Origin: Larkinella sp. C7
GTDB lineage: Bacteria > Bacteroidota > Bacteroidia > Cytophagales > Spirosomataceae
Direction: 5' to 3'
Assembly: GCF_006149005.1 (NCBI RefSeq)
Contig: NZ_VBSL01000005.1
Span: forward strand, 338 to 64,337
Length of the DNA: 64,000 nucleotides
A model generated the notes under the pieces. The model saw nothing but the letters and a program-made list of their open reading frames with translations, had not been told where the DNA came from and did no database searches. A program made the translations under genes and the position numbers. The number at the start of each line of letters is the position of its first letter. Position 1 is the stretch's first letter. Of this stretch, positions 25,105-35,015 are shown in pieces.

Positions 25105-26421
25105 CTATTTAATTCCCATCTTTTGGATAAAAAACCGTCCGATCTGCTTGCCCTGTGCCACGCCGTTTTCAATGGAATCCCGGAAGTGAATCCCACCGTA
25201 CAGACGGGAAACGGCGGCTTCGCTGGCGGCCTGTTCAAACGACCGGAACGACCGGGCCGGAATCCCAAACTCCAGTTCCACTGTGTCGGTATAGGTGACC
25301 GGCCCACCGGCCAGTGTCGTCAAAACCGTCGCGATGGCTGCCGACATTACGCTGTGTCCACTGGTGTATTCCGGAAACGGGGGCGTTTGCAGCATCGGTC
25401 GCCAATCCCGATCAAGATGCTGATTGATAAAGGTTTCCGGACGAATCCGGTTGCTGTGGTATTTTTCTTCCCAGCACGAGATAAACGCATCGGCCATCGT
25501 TAACCCCACCAGCGTGTGCCAGCGAACGGTTTCGGCCAGCGACAGGTTCCGCTGGAGGCAAACGATGCTGGTGATGCCCATCCAATGTCCGCCCGGCGTA
25601 ATTTTCTTGGTTCCGAAACTGACGTGGCCCTTCTGGTTCAGGAAAAAAGGATTGCAGTCCCAGAAATTGGCGATGTGACGTTGCTGATCGGTGAGTGCGC
25701 GGGTCGTGTCGTAGACTTCTTTTGCCAGTTGAAAAAACGGCGATCCAGTTCTTTCGTCGTACTTCACCATCGGCAAAGGCCGGAACTGCGACGCACTATC
25801 AAGCAGAAAAGGGCGTAATTTGGGCCAATGGGGCTCATACGCTTCCGAGTAGGCCGGGGGCGTCGGTTGCCAGTAACCCGGTTCGTTCGTGGGCGTGAAA
25901 CGCAGATAACCGCTCGTTTTGATGTAGCCGTCCTGAGCCGCATACCGGACGAGTTTTTTTACCAGCGTGTCGGCGTAGGCCCGCGTGGCCTGCATACGGG
26001 CGTCCGTCAACCGGAACCGGTTTTTGGCCTCTTTCACCAACGCCAGCCGGTCTTTTTCAAGCGTATAGCCCGACGGCAACAACTCCTCCCCCATGCGCAA
26101 AAGGGCGTACAAACTACCAAACCGGGCGTCGATTTGGGCGTCCGGCGGTCCGGCAAACGCCGGATAACTGCGCAGCAAACCGCCGAAAGGGACATAACTG
26201 GCCGGGCGTTTTTGCTGGTACAGCAATTCGTAGGCCGCCAGGTTCGCGTACGCATAATACCGGGCCGATGCGCAGGGGCCGGTGACGTCGTTGACCATGA
26301 CATCGGTCAGTTTTTTCAAGGTTTTCGCGTAAGCTGCCGCTTCCGTCTCCACCCCGGGCGGTTCGGCCCGGAGGGTGTGGCTGCAACCCAGCAGCAACAG
26401 AAATAGGAGTCTTTTTTTCAT
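25105..26421 (-). CDS. Vanadium-dependent haloperoxidase / PAP2-like protein, copy 1
   Basis: 438 residues. The oxyanion site is intact: K320 and R327-P328 in EEKYHSNRIRP, S354-G355-H356 in PEYTSGHS, and S405-R406 with H412 and D415 in SRLYGGIHFRD. This set binds vanadate in haloperoxidases and phosphate in PAP2 acid phosphatases. Which chemistry occurs cannot be read from sequence. The export signal MKKRLLFLLLLGC has a lipobox-like LLGC, so it may be a lipoprotein. The ATG is two bases after the stop of the FG-GAP gene, implying coupling. It is the last gene of the first SusC-SusD-FG-GAP-haloperoxidase module and is followed by the hexosaminidase gene. Confidence 0.88.
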   Translation of the reverse strand: MKKRLLFLLLLGCSHTLRAEPPGVETEAAAYAKTLKKLTDVMVNDVTGPCASARYYAYANLAAYELLYQQKRPASYVPFGGLLRSYPAFAGPPDAQIDARFGSLYALLRMGEELLPSGYTLEKDRLALVKEAKNRFRLTDARMQATRAYADTLVKKLVRYAAQDGYIKTSGYLRFTPTNEPGYWQPTPPAYSEAYEPHWPKLRPFLLDSASQFRPLPMVKYDERTGSPFFQLAKEVYDTTRALTDQQRHIANFWDCNPFFLNQKGHVSFGTKKITPGGHWMGITSIVCLQRNLSLAETVRWHTLVGLTMADAFISCWEEKYHSNRIRPETFINQHLDRDWRPMLQTPPFPEYTSGHSVMSAAIATVLTTLAGGPVTYTDTVELEFGIPARSFRSFEQAASEAAVSRLYGGIHFRDSIENGVAQGKQIGRFFIQKMGIK

Positions 26422-26423
26422 AC

Positions 26424-29400
26424 TCAACGGGTCTTTTGGTAAACCCGGATGCTGTCATTATTGCGGCCAAATAAGATGGTCAGGGTGTTATTCTGTTCCA
26501 GAGTGACGATGTCCCGCACGTCGCCCTCGACCCGAAAACCGGCCTTTGACTGCGGCACGTACGAAAACCGGAATGTTCCGTTGTTTTTAAACAGCGAACC
26601 GTAATTGGCATCCATCTTGCCAATCTTGATGCGGGTATACGACTGGTTTCCCCCGACCAGCAAATCCTTCAATCCGTCGCCATCGTAATCAACCAGCGCC
26701 AGGGCAAAAATGGGCGCAAACTGGGCTTCAACGGGCAGGTCGTGTTTGGCAAAGGTGCCGTCGCCCTTGTTTTCCAGGAGGATAGAACTGAACGTAGTTG
26801 CCTGAAGTGTGTCGGCCCGGGTCAGTTGTTCCGGCGTCAGGATCTCCTTCAGGGTGGCGTCGGCATAGGACTGATAGGTCGGAAATTTCCGGCGAAGCGG
26901 AAAAAGCTGGTTGAGGGCTTCGTCGCGGCTCACCAAGGGATACGAACGGCCCTGGTTGTAATAACACAGGAACGGGTCGATGGCTTCGTTCTGGTCAAAA
27001 TCGCCGTACACCATCGTAACCGGCTCGGTTTCGGTCGGTTTCATCTGGCTGTTGCGGCCAAAATTGCCGACCACCAGATCCAGGTCGCCGTCGTTGTCCA
27101 GGTCAGCGGTTTCGATGCGGTTCCACCAGCCGTTTGATTGAGTGATTGAGCGATTGACCGGGCCGCCGGGCGGTGAGTTAGTGAATGATTTTCCTGATTC
27201 GTTTTTTAGCACGGTGATGGGCAGCCATTCGCCCACCATCACAAGGTCTTGCCAGCCGTCTTGGTCAAGGTCGAGCGCGACGGCGTCGGTAACCAAACCG
27301 ATTTGGGTTAGAAAGGGCGCAAGCTGAGCGGTTTTATCGGTAAAAATGCCTTTGCCATCGTTGATCAGAATCCGGCTGCTGGTGGGTTCGGGATACCGGC
27401 CCGGAATGACCCGGCCCCCAACAAACAAATCGAGGTCGCCATCTTTGTCAAAGTCCAGCGAAACGACGCAGCCATCACTGATGGTTTCGTCGGGAAGTGC
27501 CCCGGTTTGCCGCGTAAAATTCCCTTTCCCGTCGTTGCGGTACAACCGGTCCTGCAACAGCAGATCGTCGGGCAAATAGGCAAAACCGCCACTGGCGACG
27601 TATAAATCCGGATCACCATCGCTGTCGGCATCGAAAAACAGCGCGTCCGTGTCTTCGTGCATTTTATCCGCATCGAAAGCGGATTGCGGACTTACTTGCC
27701 AGCTCCCATTCTTTTGCTGCAAAAGCAAGCTTCCCGGCTGGCCTTTCGCACCGGCGGCATACAAATCGATCAGGCCGTCTCCGTTGACATCGGCCTTCGC
27801 CAGATGCGGCCCCTGAAACGATAACATATTGGGAATCAACAACTGCCGCTTGAAATCATTGTAGGCGTCTTCCGTATGCCGGTACGGGAGCGAATCGCTC
27901 AGAACTTCCGTAAAAACCGGTTTCTCCGAGACGGTTCTGTGCCAGTCGTATTTTCCCGCTGCGTCTTCCGGTTTCAAAACCAGCTTTTGGTTGGCTTTTA
28001 CCCCCCGCAACACCTGGGTCTGGTCATTCGGCCAGACAATCCGCAGACTATCGACGATTGTCGCTTTACCCAAACCAAAATGCAGGGGCGTATACAGACC
28101 GGATTGAAAACCGCGCGAAGGGTTAAACTCCTGATACTGTGTCATTCCCTGGCTATACACCCAAACTTTGGTTCCGGCAGCGAGTGCCGCCGGACTGCCG
28201 CCAATCTGAACCTGCACATAATGCTGCTCCGAAACCCGGCTGTCGTTGCGGTAAATCGAGGGCGGAATGTTGATGTTGTTGGTGATGATTTCCAGATCGC
28301 CGTCGCTGTCCAGATCGGCGTAAACCGCCCCGTTCGAAAGGGCTTTCTGATCCAGTCCCCAGGCTTTTACCTTGTTTTCGAACGTCAACTGGCCGGTATT
28401 CCGGAAAATGTAATGCTGGGTTGTGGTCGACGGCATCTGTCGGAGAATGTCCATCATGGCCGTCGAATCGCCCCGCGCAATCTTCAATTGCTGGTCGGCG
28501 TAGAACTTCATAAAGTCCATGTTGGTGTAATCCCGCAGGTAGCCGTTGGTGACGTACAGATCCTTCCAGCCGTCATTGTCAAAATCCGCAAACAGCGGGC
28601 ACCAGCTCCAGTCGGTATTGGAAATACCCGCCAGTTGCCCGATTTCGCTGAATTTAGGCACCAGAAAACCGTTCTCTTTTTGAACGCCGGTGTTCAACTG
28701 CAACATATTCCGCATCAACTGGTGGTCGAACCCGTTGCGGAGCATGTTCTGGTAGGTTTCGTAATTTTCCGGGCCGTAAAGCAGTTTTTGCCGCCGGTTG
28801 TCTTCGGGCAGCATGTCGAGGGTGAAAATATCCGGCCAGCCGTCGTTGTTGATGTCCGTCACCTCGTTGCCCATCGAAAAGTAGCTCAAATGCCCGACCG
28901 ACTTTTCCAGTGAATCGTAAAAGTGGCCCTTTCCGTCGTTGAGATAGAGGTAATCCTGTTCGATGTAGTCGTTGGAAACGTAAATATCGGGCCAGCCATC
29001 GAGGTTGATGTCCGCAATGGCAACGCCCAGTCCGAAACCGATCGGATTGCCTTTGATCCCGGCGGCTTCGCTGACGTCCACGAACTTTCCGTTATCGTTC
29101 CGCAGCAAGCGGTCGCCCGCAAACTCGTCGCGCATGGCTTTTACGGCAGCCGCATCGAACCGCTTGAAATCCTTGATGTTGTGGTTGAGCAGGAAACAGT
29201 CCAGATCGCCATCTTTGTCGTAATCAAAGAAAGCGGCCTGGGTGCTGTGGGTTGGCAAATCCAGTCCGTATTGGGCGGCCTGATCCGTAAACGTTAGATT
29301 TTTATTGTTGATGTAGAGCCGGTTGCGCCGTTGTTCCGGTCGGCCGCTGCCGGAGTAGCAGACGTAAATATCCAGCCAGCCATCGCGGTTGATGTCGACC

Positions 29401-29768
29401 AGCGTCACCCCGGTTTTCCAGCCCAGCCCCTTGCCGATTCCCGCCGAAGACGAAATATCCCTGAACTTCAAACTGCCCTGGTTGACGTACAGCCGGTCGG
29501 CCACCATGTTTCCGGTGAAGTACAGATCCGGCAAACCGTCGTTGTTCAAATCACCGACCGCCACGCCCCCGCCGTTGTAGAAATACTCGTAGGCCAGCAC
29601 ATTGTTTTTTTCGGTCTCGACCAGTTTGTTCACGAATTTCACACCGGTTTGCTGGGGATTGAGCAGGGTAAACTGGGCCAAAGCGGGTTGGGCGATCAGC
29701 AGACCGATGAGACAGAGTATCAGGCTGGAAAGCCGCCCGATTCGAAGAAAGTGTACGGTAGTAATCAT
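26424..29768 (-). CDS. FG-GAP/VCBS repeat protein with ASPIC/UnbV domain, copy 1
   Basis: 1114 residues with a signal peptide (~1-31, ending PALAQ). Two sets of FG-GAP/VCBS calcium-binding blades occur, at ~60-470 and ~650-1080, each blade with a D-x-(N/D)-x-D-G-x-x-D-(I/L) loop such as VGDLNNDGLPDLYFTG and ADVNGDGLIDLYAAG. Between them, at ~545-595, is an ASPIC/UnbV domain (SRGFQSGLYTPLHFGLGKAT...VDSLRIVWPNDQTQ). The build is that of the CRTAC1-like family, probably an exported integrin-like propeller protein at the cell surface. No catalytic residues are apparent. It is co-encoded with SusD upstream and the haloperoxidase downstream. A short run near 27134-27157 resembles the dispersed repeats and is absent from copy 2. 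Confidence 0.9.
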   Translation of the reverse strand: MITTVHFLRIGRLSSLILCLIGLLIAQPALAQFTLLNPQQTGVKFVNKLVETEKNNVLAYEYFYNGGGVAVGDLNNDGLPDLYFTGNMVADRLYVNQGSLKFRDISSSAGIGKGLGWKTGVTLVDINRDGWLDIYVCYSGSGRPEQRRNRLYINNKNLTFTDQAAQYGLDLPTHSTQAAFFDYDKDGDLDCFLLNHNIKDFKRFDAAAVKAMRDEFAGDRLLRNDNGKFVDVSEAAGIKGNPIGFGLGVAIADINLDGWPDIYVSNDYIEQDYLYLNDGKGHFYDSLEKSVGHLSYFSMGNEVTDINNDGWPDIFTLDMLPEDNRRQKLLYGPENYETYQNMLRNGFDHQLMRNMLQLNTGVQKENGFLVPKFSEIGQLAGISNTDWSWCPLFADFDNDGWKDLYVTNGYLRDYTNMDFMKFYADQQLKIARGDSTAMMDILRQMPSTTTQHYIFRNTGQLTFENKVKAWGLDQKALSNGAVYADLDSDGDLEIITNNINIPPSIYRNDSRVSEQHYVQVQIGGSPAALAAGTKVWVYSQGMTQYQEFNPSRGFQSGLYTPLHFGLGKATIVDSLRIVWPNDQTQVLRGVKANQKLVLKPEDAAGKYDWHRTVSEKPVFTEVLSDSLPYRHTEDAYNDFKRQLLIPNMLSFQGPHLAKADVNGDGLIDLYAAGAKGQPGSLLLQQKNGSWQVSPQSAFDADKMHEDTDALFFDADSDGDPDLYVASGGFAYLPDDLLLQDRLYRNDGKGNFTRQTGALPDETISDGCVVSLDFDKDGDLDLFVGGRVIPGRYPEPTSSRILINDGKGIFTDKTAQLAPFLTQIGLVTDAVALDLDQDGWQDLVMVGEWLPITVLKNESGKSFTNSPPGGPVNRSITQSNGWWNRIETADLDNDGDLDLVVGNFGRNSQMKPTETEPVTMVYGDFDQNEAIDPFLCYYNQGRSYPLVSRDEALNQLFPLRRKFPTYQSYADATLKEILTPEQLTRADTLQATTFSSILLENKGDGTFAKHDLPVEAQFAPIFALALVDYDGDGLKDLLVGGNQSYTRIKIGKMDANYGSLFKNNGTFRFSYVPQSKAGFRVEGDVRDIVTLEQNNTLTILFGRNNDSIRVYQKTR

Positions 29769-29844
29769 TAAAAAGACTTACGGGTTAACAAGCCCACATA
29801 GCGACAGCCTATTAACCCGTAAGTTACGAAATTATACAAGTTAC

Positions 29845-31428
29845 TTATTGTTTATCCCACCAGATCCGGGTCGTAAACAGATCAGGACCCTGCACCGCAA
29901 TGGCGGCATTGTACTGAGCCGCGTTCCGGCTGGCTTCCGACGATGGATACCGCAACCGACGCATGATCGTGCCACCGGTTTCGTTGCCCGCGTAGTTGGT
30001 CGGGGTCAAAACCGGGTAACCCGTCCGACGCCAGTTGGCGTAGGCTTCGTACGAATTCAGGAAATTAACCGCCCAGTATTGCGTGCCGATTTGCTCCATT
30101 TGCTGGGCCGTCGTACCGGTTGCCAGATACGGATGCGCCGTCAGGTAGGCCGTGATGGAAGCCGCCGGAATGGTTCCGCCGTACAATGACATCATGCTCA
30201 TGGCCGCTGTTACGCCTTTGTTGTAATGGGTAGCCGCCTGACCGTCACCCCAGCCGCGAACGGCGGCTTCGGCGAGCAGGTATTCCACTTCGGCATAGCT
30301 CTGGAAAACCGTCGGAGCCGAGTTGCTGGCGATTTTGTTCAGGTTGGCTTCCGAATACGTCGCCATCGACTGGTCGGTCCAGGTTGGAATGAGCGTTTTG
30401 ATGGTCGTCACGTCATACCCGTTTGGCAAGCCTTTCTGCAAAGCCGGGTTCGTTGCTGCCGCTTCTTTCGTCGGGTCGGCATTTCCTTCCCACAGGGTTG
30501 CGATAAACGGCAGGCGCGGGTCGTTGTTGTTTTTCAGGAAGTTGACAAACGTCTGGCTCAGTTTGCTGTTGGCATTGCCTTTCAGGTTCGCTGCGTCGTA
30601 TTCCTGCGTCCGCAGCGTGTTGCTGTCAAGGTTCCGTTTGTTGTCGTCGCCCTCGGCATGGTTCACTTTGGCAATGTCGTCGTTGCTCTGCATCACGCCC
30701 CCGGCAATCGCTTTTTTCACGTACGTTTCCGCTTTGGCCGGGTCTACTTTCGTGAGCCGCATACCCAACCGCAGCATCAACGAATAGGCAAACTTCTTCC
30801 ATTTGGTCAGATCCCCCGCGAAGATGATATCGCCCGCGCCGTACCCGGTTTTGGTGGCATCGAGGGCCGGAGCCGCCAGATCCAGTTCATTGAGCATGTC
30901 GGCATAAATGTCGGCCTGCTTGTCGTATTTCGGCGAGTACGTATTGTTCAGGTAGCCTTTTGCCGCTTCGGAATACGGAATATCGCCGTACAGATCCGTC
31001 ACGCGGTGGTAGGCAAACACCCGGAAAATCCGAGCCACATTGTAGAGGTTAGACTGCGCCGGATTGTCTTTCGTCAGGGCAATGATCTGTTCAAGTTCCT
31101 TGATGTGTGAACCGTAGGCCGTCTCGAAAAACGCATCCGAATACGGCCCGTTGTACAGGTACTTATCCCCCGACCAGTAAGTATTCAGGGCAGCAAAATG
31201 CTGGATGATGGCACCGGCATAAATCAGATTTCCCCGGTGGTTTTCGTAGCCTGTTCCGGCGGTTTTCACCACGCTGTAAGAAAACAGGTTGGGAATAACC
31301 GGCGTTGTGAGGGCATTCGGGTTGGTGTTGAGTTCTTCAAAACCGTTATCGCAAGAGGAAAACAGGAGACTGGCGCTCAGGAGACTCGTCAGGATCGGCA
31401 GTCGTCTTCTTTTTATTGTTTGTAACAT
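29845..31428 (-). CDS. SusD/RagB-like surface lipoprotein, pair 1
   Basis: 527 residues. The lipobox is LLFSSC with lipidated Cys26, followed by DNGFEELNTNPNAL, the characteristic SusD-like start. TPR-like helices follow, with VARIFRVFAYHRVTDLYGDIPYSEA and KWKKFAYSLMLRLGMRLTKVDP. The end RLRYPSSEASRNAAQYNAAIAVQGPDLFTTRIWWDK is typical of the SusD-like_2 (PF12771) branch. It caps the SusC barrel and binds substrate at the cell surface. It lies 28 bp behind its susC. Confidence 0.94.
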   Translation of the reverse strand: MLQTIKRRRLPILTSLLSASLLFSSCDNGFEELNTNPNALTTPVIPNLFSYSVVKTAGTGYENHRGNLIYAGAIIQHFAALNTYWSGDKYLYNGPYSDAFFETAYGSHIKELEQIIALTKDNPAQSNLYNVARIFRVFAYHRVTDLYGDIPYSEAAKGYLNNTYSPKYDKQADIYADMLNELDLAAPALDATKTGYGAGDIIFAGDLTKWKKFAYSLMLRLGMRLTKVDPAKAETYVKKAIAGGVMQSNDDIAKVNHAEGDDNKRNLDSNTLRTQEYDAANLKGNANSKLSQTFVNFLKNNNDPRLPFIATLWEGNADPTKEAAATNPALQKGLPNGYDVTTIKTLIPTWTDQSMATYSEANLNKIASNSAPTVFQSYAEVEYLLAEAAVRGWGDGQAATHYNKGVTAAMSMMSLYGGTIPAASITAYLTAHPYLATGTTAQQMEQIGTQYWAVNFLNSYEAYANWRRTGYPVLTPTNYAGNETGGTIMRRLRYPSSEASRNAAQYNAAIAVQGPDLFTTRIWWDKQ

Positions 31429-31456
31429 GATGCTGTAGTGTTAAGATCAGTAGTTC

Positions 31457-34400
31457 TTAGAAACGAACCATCAGGTTCAGACCAAAGCTGCGGGCCGGTG
31501 GTACGCCGAACATTTCGAGTCCCTGCGCATTTCCGCTGTTGTAGGTCGATTCCGGATCGACATTCGGCACTTTGCTGTACAATAACAGCAGGTTCCGGGC
31601 GACGAACGACAAACTAACCGATTGAATGGGCGTTTTTGCCAGGAATGACTTCGGCAGGGTGTAGCCAAACGTCAACTGGCGCAGTTTGGCAAAATCCGAG
31701 CTGTAGATGAACTGGTCGGTGATCGTCGTCAGACCGCTGTAGTAGTCCTGAACGTCTTTGCCCGCAAACGTTTTCGTGAACGCATCGCCGGTTGGCGAAA
31801 CACCGGTTACGGTCAAACCGCCTTCGCGACCCACCAGCGTTTCTTTGGCCAGGCCTCTGGCGTAGGCGAAATAGTTGGTCGCACTGTACAGTTTGGCCCC
31901 AAATTTCGCATCGATCAGGAAGCTCATCGAGAAGTTCCGGTAGCTGAAGGTGTTGGTCAACCCCATCGTCAACGGCGGCACACCGCGGCCCAGCATCGTA
32001 AATTCGCTGCGCATCGGAACACCGGTGGCGGTGTTGTAAACCGTGTTGCCATTGGCATCTTTCAGGGCTCTATACCCCGCCAGCATCCCATAAGGCTCAC
32101 CCTCAAAGTGATACACATACGCGCTTTGCGTCCGCGACTGATCGAGTTCCAGGCGTTTCAGACCATCGGCGATTTTCACGACTTTGTTATCGTTGTACGC
32201 CATGTTGTAGGCCACATTCCACGTCAGACCGCTGGCCGCTTTGACAGGCGTACCGGTCAGCAAAACCTCGATTCCTTTGTTCACGACTTCGCCCACGTTC
32301 AGCAACACATTGCCGTAGCCGGAAGCCGACGAGGTTGACGCCGTCACCGGGTCATTTTTCGTCACCCGGTTATAATACGTCAGGTCAAGTCCCAGTTTGT
32401 TGTTGAACAGCTTGGTTTCCAGACCAATTTCCGTCGTCGTCGAGGTGTTGGGTTGCAGCAGGGCGTTCGGAATGGTTCCGCCGTTGATGCGCATCAGCGG
32501 GACACTGCCCACGTAGGAGTTGCCTTCCAGGGCGTAGGTCAGGTTCAGGGCGTATGGGTTCGGATAACCACCCCCTACCTGCGCCAGTGACGCGCGGATT
32601 TTCCCGTAATTCAGCCAGTTGCCCTTGTTGGGCAGCACGTCGGAGAACACAAAGCTCAGACCGGCCGACGGATAGAACAGGCTGTTGTTGGCCTTCGCCA
32701 GCGTCGAGAACCAGTCCTGGCGACCGGTCAGGGTCAGGAACAGCACATTCTGGTAGCCTACATCCGCCGAAGCAAACAGGGAGTTGATGCCAAAACCGCT
32801 GTAGCCGTAGCCTGATGATTTGTTGATGGTGTTGTCGAGGAAGTAGTTGAACGGCACGTTGAACTGGCTGCCGTTGTAGCTCATTTCCTCCGTCGAGCGA
32901 CGCATCCGGTTGCCACCCGCCAGGGCATTGACCGAGAAAGCACCGAACTCTTTGTTAAACCCAAGCAGCACTTCGGCGTTAGTTTCCTGAATCTGGACCT
33001 GACGACGGTTCATGCTCCCCAGCGTCGAATACGCCAAACCGGTCGGTTCGATGCTCAGGTACTTCATCATGTTGTTATCGGTACCCACCCGGCCCCGGAT
33101 GTAGAGGAAGTCGGTGATGTTGTAGCGCATCGAAAACGACCCCAGAAAGCGGTTCCGGATGTCTTCGTTTTTGACTTTGTTGACCACAAAATACGGGTTT
33201 TGGGCATACACGCTGCTGTTCCAGAGAGCCTCGTACCCACGCGCGTCGTAACCCGGATCCAGCGAACGGATGTCGACGGTATTGGCAATCATCTGCACCC
33301 CGTAGTTCGGATTTTTAGGCGTATCCGACAGGAAGGTCCGGTTGGTTCCGGTTTCAACATTATACTGGGCAACACCCTCGAAAAGCACTTTTTTCGACAG
33401 GTTGGCATTGGCGCTCAGGTTGAACGATTTCCGGTTGAACCCGGAGTTCGGAATGCTGCTTTTCGAGTCGAGGTTCGAGGCTGAGAAACGGAAGCTGGCC
33501 GCTTCGTTTCCTCCGGCCACCGCCACGGTGTTGGTGAAGGTGCTGCCGGCGTTGTAGAAATTCTTGACGTTATCTTTCTGGGCTGAATACGGCCGGGTTA
33601 CGCCGTCGAACTGAATCACCGGCGAACCGTCGATTCGGGCACCCCACGATTGAGCGCCCGTGTTGATGGCTTCCTGCTGGGTCAGGGGTTTGGCCTGCCG
33701 GATTCCCTGACCATATTCATACTGCCAGTCGGTCAGTGTGAAGGGGCGATCGCTCGTATAAGTTCCGTTGTATTCGACCCCGATTCCTTTCTGGCCTTTC
33801 CCGGTTTTGGTCGTAATCAGAATGACCCCGTTCGAAGCGCGTGAACCGTAGAGAGCCGCAGCCGTTCCCCCTTTCAGCACCGAAATGGTTTCGATGTCGT
33901 CCGGGTTGATGCTGTTCAAACCGTCACCCGTGTCCGTTCCCCCCCACATACCGGCGGAGTTGACGTTCGTGTTGTCGATGGGTACGCCGTTGACAACGTA
34001 CAGGGGCTGGTTGTTACCACTCAGCGAACCGTTCCCCCGGATAATGACCCGGCTCGATCCGCCTGGTCCTGTTGCCGTTGCGGTTGCGTTCACCCCGGCA
34101 ACTTTCCCCGACAGGGCGTTACCGAGGTTGATTTCGCGGGCCTGCGTAAAATCCGACCCTTTCACTTCCGTCACCGAATAGCCCAGGGCTTTTTTGTCTT
34201 TGGCGATGCCCAATGCCGTTACGACAACCTCATCCAGCGTTTTGTCATCTTCAACCAGGGCGACATCGATGGTCGTCTGGTCGCCCACGGTAATGTTCTG
34301 GGCCACAAACCCGAGTGACTGGATCACCAGCACACTGCCTTTGCCGACACTGATGGAATACCGGCCGTCGGCGTCCGTAATCGTTCCCTTGTTCGTTCCT

Positions 34401-34546
34401 TTAATCAAAACGTTGGCACCCGGAATGGCGCTCTGGCTTGCATCCGTCACTTTTCCCTGTACGTTCAGGAGTTGCGCCCACGAGACGCTGCAACTCAGGA
34501 GCAATACGAAAAAAAGGAGAGTAAACCGCTCTTTACATAGCTTCAT
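31457..34546 (-). CDS. SusC/RagA TonB-dependent outer-membrane transporter, pair 1
   Basis: 1029 residues. A signal peptide (~1-25) precedes a carboxypeptidase-regulatory-like domain (VQGKVTDASQSAIPGANVLIKG). Then come the TonB box region TLDEVVVTALG, a plug with the conserved VSVLKGGTAAALYGSRASNGVI-type sequence (residues ~225-245), and a long barrel ending in an aromatic (LNLMVRF). No STN signalling domain is present, so it should not drive a FecI-type sigma factor. It imports an oligomer captured by the adjacent SusD. It is the first gene of a long leftward run down to the GH20, GH29 and esterase genes, with a TATATTTG element about 200 bp upstream. Confidence 0.95.
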   Translation of the reverse strand: MKLCKERFTLLFFVLLLSCSVSWAQLLNVQGKVTDASQSAIPGANVLIKGTNKGTITDADGRYSISVGKGSVLVIQSLGFVAQNITVGDQTTIDVALVEDDKTLDEVVVTALGIAKDKKALGYSVTEVKGSDFTQAREINLGNALSGKVAGVNATATATGPGGSSRVIIRGNGSLSGNNQPLYVVNGVPIDNTNVNSAGMWGGTDTGDGLNSINPDDIETISVLKGGTAAALYGSRASNGVILITTKTGKGQKGIGVEYNGTYTSDRPFTLTDWQYEYGQGIRQAKPLTQQEAINTGAQSWGARIDGSPVIQFDGVTRPYSAQKDNVKNFYNAGSTFTNTVAVAGGNEAASFRFSASNLDSKSSIPNSGFNRKSFNLSANANLSKKVLFEGVAQYNVETGTNRTFLSDTPKNPNYGVQMIANTVDIRSLDPGYDARGYEALWNSSVYAQNPYFVVNKVKNEDIRNRFLGSFSMRYNITDFLYIRGRVGTDNNMMKYLSIEPTGLAYSTLGSMNRRQVQIQETNAEVLLGFNKEFGAFSVNALAGGNRMRRSTEEMSYNGSQFNVPFNYFLDNTINKSSGYGYSGFGINSLFASADVGYQNVLFLTLTGRQDWFSTLAKANNSLFYPSAGLSFVFSDVLPNKGNWLNYGKIRASLAQVGGGYPNPYALNLTYALEGNSYVGSVPLMRINGGTIPNALLQPNTSTTTEIGLETKLFNNKLGLDLTYYNRVTKNDPVTASTSSASGYGNVLLNVGEVVNKGIEVLLTGTPVKAASGLTWNVAYNMAYNDNKVVKIADGLKRLELDQSRTQSAYVYHFEGEPYGMLAGYRALKDANGNTVYNTATGVPMRSEFTMLGRGVPPLTMGLTNTFSYRNFSMSFLIDAKFGAKLYSATNYFAYARGLAKETLVGREGGLTVTGVSPTGDAFTKTFAGKDVQDYYSGLTTITDQFIYSSDFAKLRQLTFGYTLPKSFLAKTPIQSVSLSFVARNLLLLYSKVPNVDPESTYNSGNAQGLEMFGVPPARSFGLNLMVRF

Positions 34547-35015
34547 TGGTTTTCTGTAGGTTGGTTGATGTTAAGAAATAAGCGAAATAACATTACGGGA
34601 AACAGTACAGTAAGAAAGTGGAAATAAGCAGATTAGGGGATTGGTGATAGAACACACAGAATACTTATTATAATGAATTACTTTCTTTATAGGAAACAAA
34701 TGGCGTGTAGGCTTTAATAATATTTGGCTTTCTACTGAATTAGCAAGCAAATATACTATTTGTTAATTTTTTTAAAAAATACGGTATAGATAATAAATAA
34801 ATACGTTTTATTACTTTCCAAAGGTCAAGTTTTACGAAATCTATATTTATAGGGACGCAATATTATTATTGCGATAACCTGAATAACCCCGGTCCCCCAA
34901 AGTCAAATAAGTTCTCTAAAAAATACAGCGAATATTTTGGAACAAGCCGACACGATCAGCCAGCAGGCGGGCATTTGAGGCAAAATAGAGGGATGCAAAC
35001 CAGCGATAAGGGGCG
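34547..35015. other. Promoter region of the first SusCD module
   Basis: 469 bp, strongly AT-rich between 34660 and 34870, with no credible gene. It separates the stop of the second haloperoxidase gene from the first susC. It contains an exact TATATTTG promoter element on the minus strand and an adjoining T-tract/A-tract. No terminator hairpin for the upstream module was recognised. Confidence 0.6.
34748..34755 (-). promoter_or_regulatory. Candidate -7 element of susC, pair 1
   Basis: Reads TATATTTG on the minus strand, an exact TAnnTTTG match. A TTTTTTAAAAAA-like tract lies about 18-30 bp upstream in place of a clear -33 TTTG. It would give a leader of about 195 bases. Confidence 0.5.
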
